Assembly: GCA_045636125.1 (NCBI GenBank)
Contig: JAZTWX010000017.1
Coordinates: forward strand, 92,830-156,829
DNA from: HGM04593 sp045636125
GTDB lineage: Bacteria; Bacteroidota; Bacteroidia; Bacteroidales; Bacteroidaceae
Length of the DNA stretch: 64,000 nt
Direction of reading: 5' to 3'
Each line of letters opens with the position of its first letter. The first letter of the stretch is position 1. Below, piece by piece: positions 63,614-64,000 of this stretch. The notes below the pieces were generated by a model. That model searched no databases. It was not told the DNA's origin and worked only from the letters and a program-made list of their open reading frames with translations. A program made the position numbers and the translations under genes.

Positions 63614-64000
63614 ATGACAGATCCTATTGCAGATTACTTGACGAGGTTGAGAAACGCCATTCAAGCTAAGCACAGAGTGGTTGAAGTTCCTGCCTCAAAC
63701 ATCAAGAAGGAGATCACTAAGATCCTTTTTGAGAAGGGTTACATTCTGAACTACAAATTCGTTGAGGATGGCCCTCAAGGCACAATCAAGATTGCCTTGA
63801 AATACGACGCAGCTAACAAGGTTAACGCTATCAAGAACTTGGTACGTGTTTCAACTCCCGGTTTGCGCCGTTATACGGGATACAAAGATATGCCCAGAGT
63901 GATTAATGGATTGGGTATCGCTATTTTGTCGACATCCAAAGGTGTAATGACAGACAAAGAGGCTGCTGCTGAGAAAATCGGTGGTGAGGTTCTCTGCTAT
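63614..64000 (+). CDS. rpsH: 30S ribosomal protein S8 (partial)
   Basis: 129 codons are visible from the ATG at 63614 to the right edge; only the last few residues and the stop are missing. MTDPIADYLTRLRNAIQAKH and the ILSTSKGVMTDKEA block are typical. S8 binds the central domain of 16S rRNA and is the autoregulator of the spc operon in E. coli. Confidence 0.97.
   Translation, partial: MTDPIADYLTRLRNAIQAKHRVVEVPASNIKKEITKILFEKGYILNYKFVEDGPQGTIKIALKYDAANKVNAIKNLVRVSTPGLRRYTGYKDMPRVINGLGIAILSTSKGVMTDKEAAAEKIGGEVLCY

Overview
The window looks like chromosomal DNA of a Bacteroidales bacterium (Bacteroidetes), probably from an animal gut or similar glycan-rich site. Supporting signs are: promoters of the Bacteroidetes kind (TTTG, about 19-21 bases, then TAnnTTTG) in front of many genes; no reliance on Shine-Dalgarno sites; families largely confined to this phylum (DUF3256, DUF4831, the GH3-like protein beside a Big_5 lipoprotein and DUF3108); large secreted proteins ending in type IX secretion (T9SS) sorting domains; a Ser-type sulfatase and a GH20 hexosaminidase. 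A reverse-type rubrerythrin beside a Fur/PerR-like regulator suggests an oxygen-sensitive anaerobe. The genus cannot be fixed from the sequence alone.

Layout. 1-9000: two very large secreted proteins transcribed divergently, a C1-family cysteine peptidase with PKD and LamG-like modules (cut by the left edge) and a CotH-kinase protein with three discoidin-like repeats, a dockerin and a T9SS tail. 9016-10318: thyA-folA. 10552-18197: a five-gene run (rRNA m5C methyltransferase, dsbD, GH3-like, Big_5 lipoprotein, DUF3108). 18285-20723: thrA. 20948-25440: menA, CPBP protease, radA, FAD oxidoreductase. 25511-32446 (minus): ABC-F, M13 peptidase, homoserine O-acyltransferase, GH20. 32674-33682: Fur-like regulator and rubrerythrin. 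33750-35399 (minus): TPR protein, ribH and a small unknown gene. 35735-37128: recF and a DUF721 gene, preceded by a duplicated repeat that seems to carry the recF promoter. 37215-39032: nucleoside-type MFS transporter and a bifunctional-nuclease gene. 39229-42177: rsmE, truA, EamA transporter, DUF3256. 42181-46575 (minus): DUF4831, ffh, folD, capA-like. 46833-49218: hpt, adk, obgE. 49290-53262 (minus): a GEVED-type secreted protein and a sulfatase. 53624-64000: str genes (rpsL, rpsG, fusA) running directly into the S10 and spc clusters as far as rpsH, which the right edge cuts.

Functionally this is mostly core metabolism and translation. Folate and one-carbon genes (thyA, folA, folD) and aspartate-family amino-acid genes (thrA, metAA) recur, although not side by side. 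The accessory material is the secreted multidomain proteins and the sulfatase/GH20 enzymes.

Convergent gene ends are often closed by long, nearly perfect palindromes that can work as bidirectional terminators. No tRNA, rRNA, CRISPR array, transposase, phage gene or attachment site was seen. The least explained items are the promoter-bearing repeat at 35552-35683, the nested inverted-repeat element at 39053-39174, a 20-bp hairpin inside the capA signal-peptide codons, and the GH3/Big_5/DUF3108 operon.
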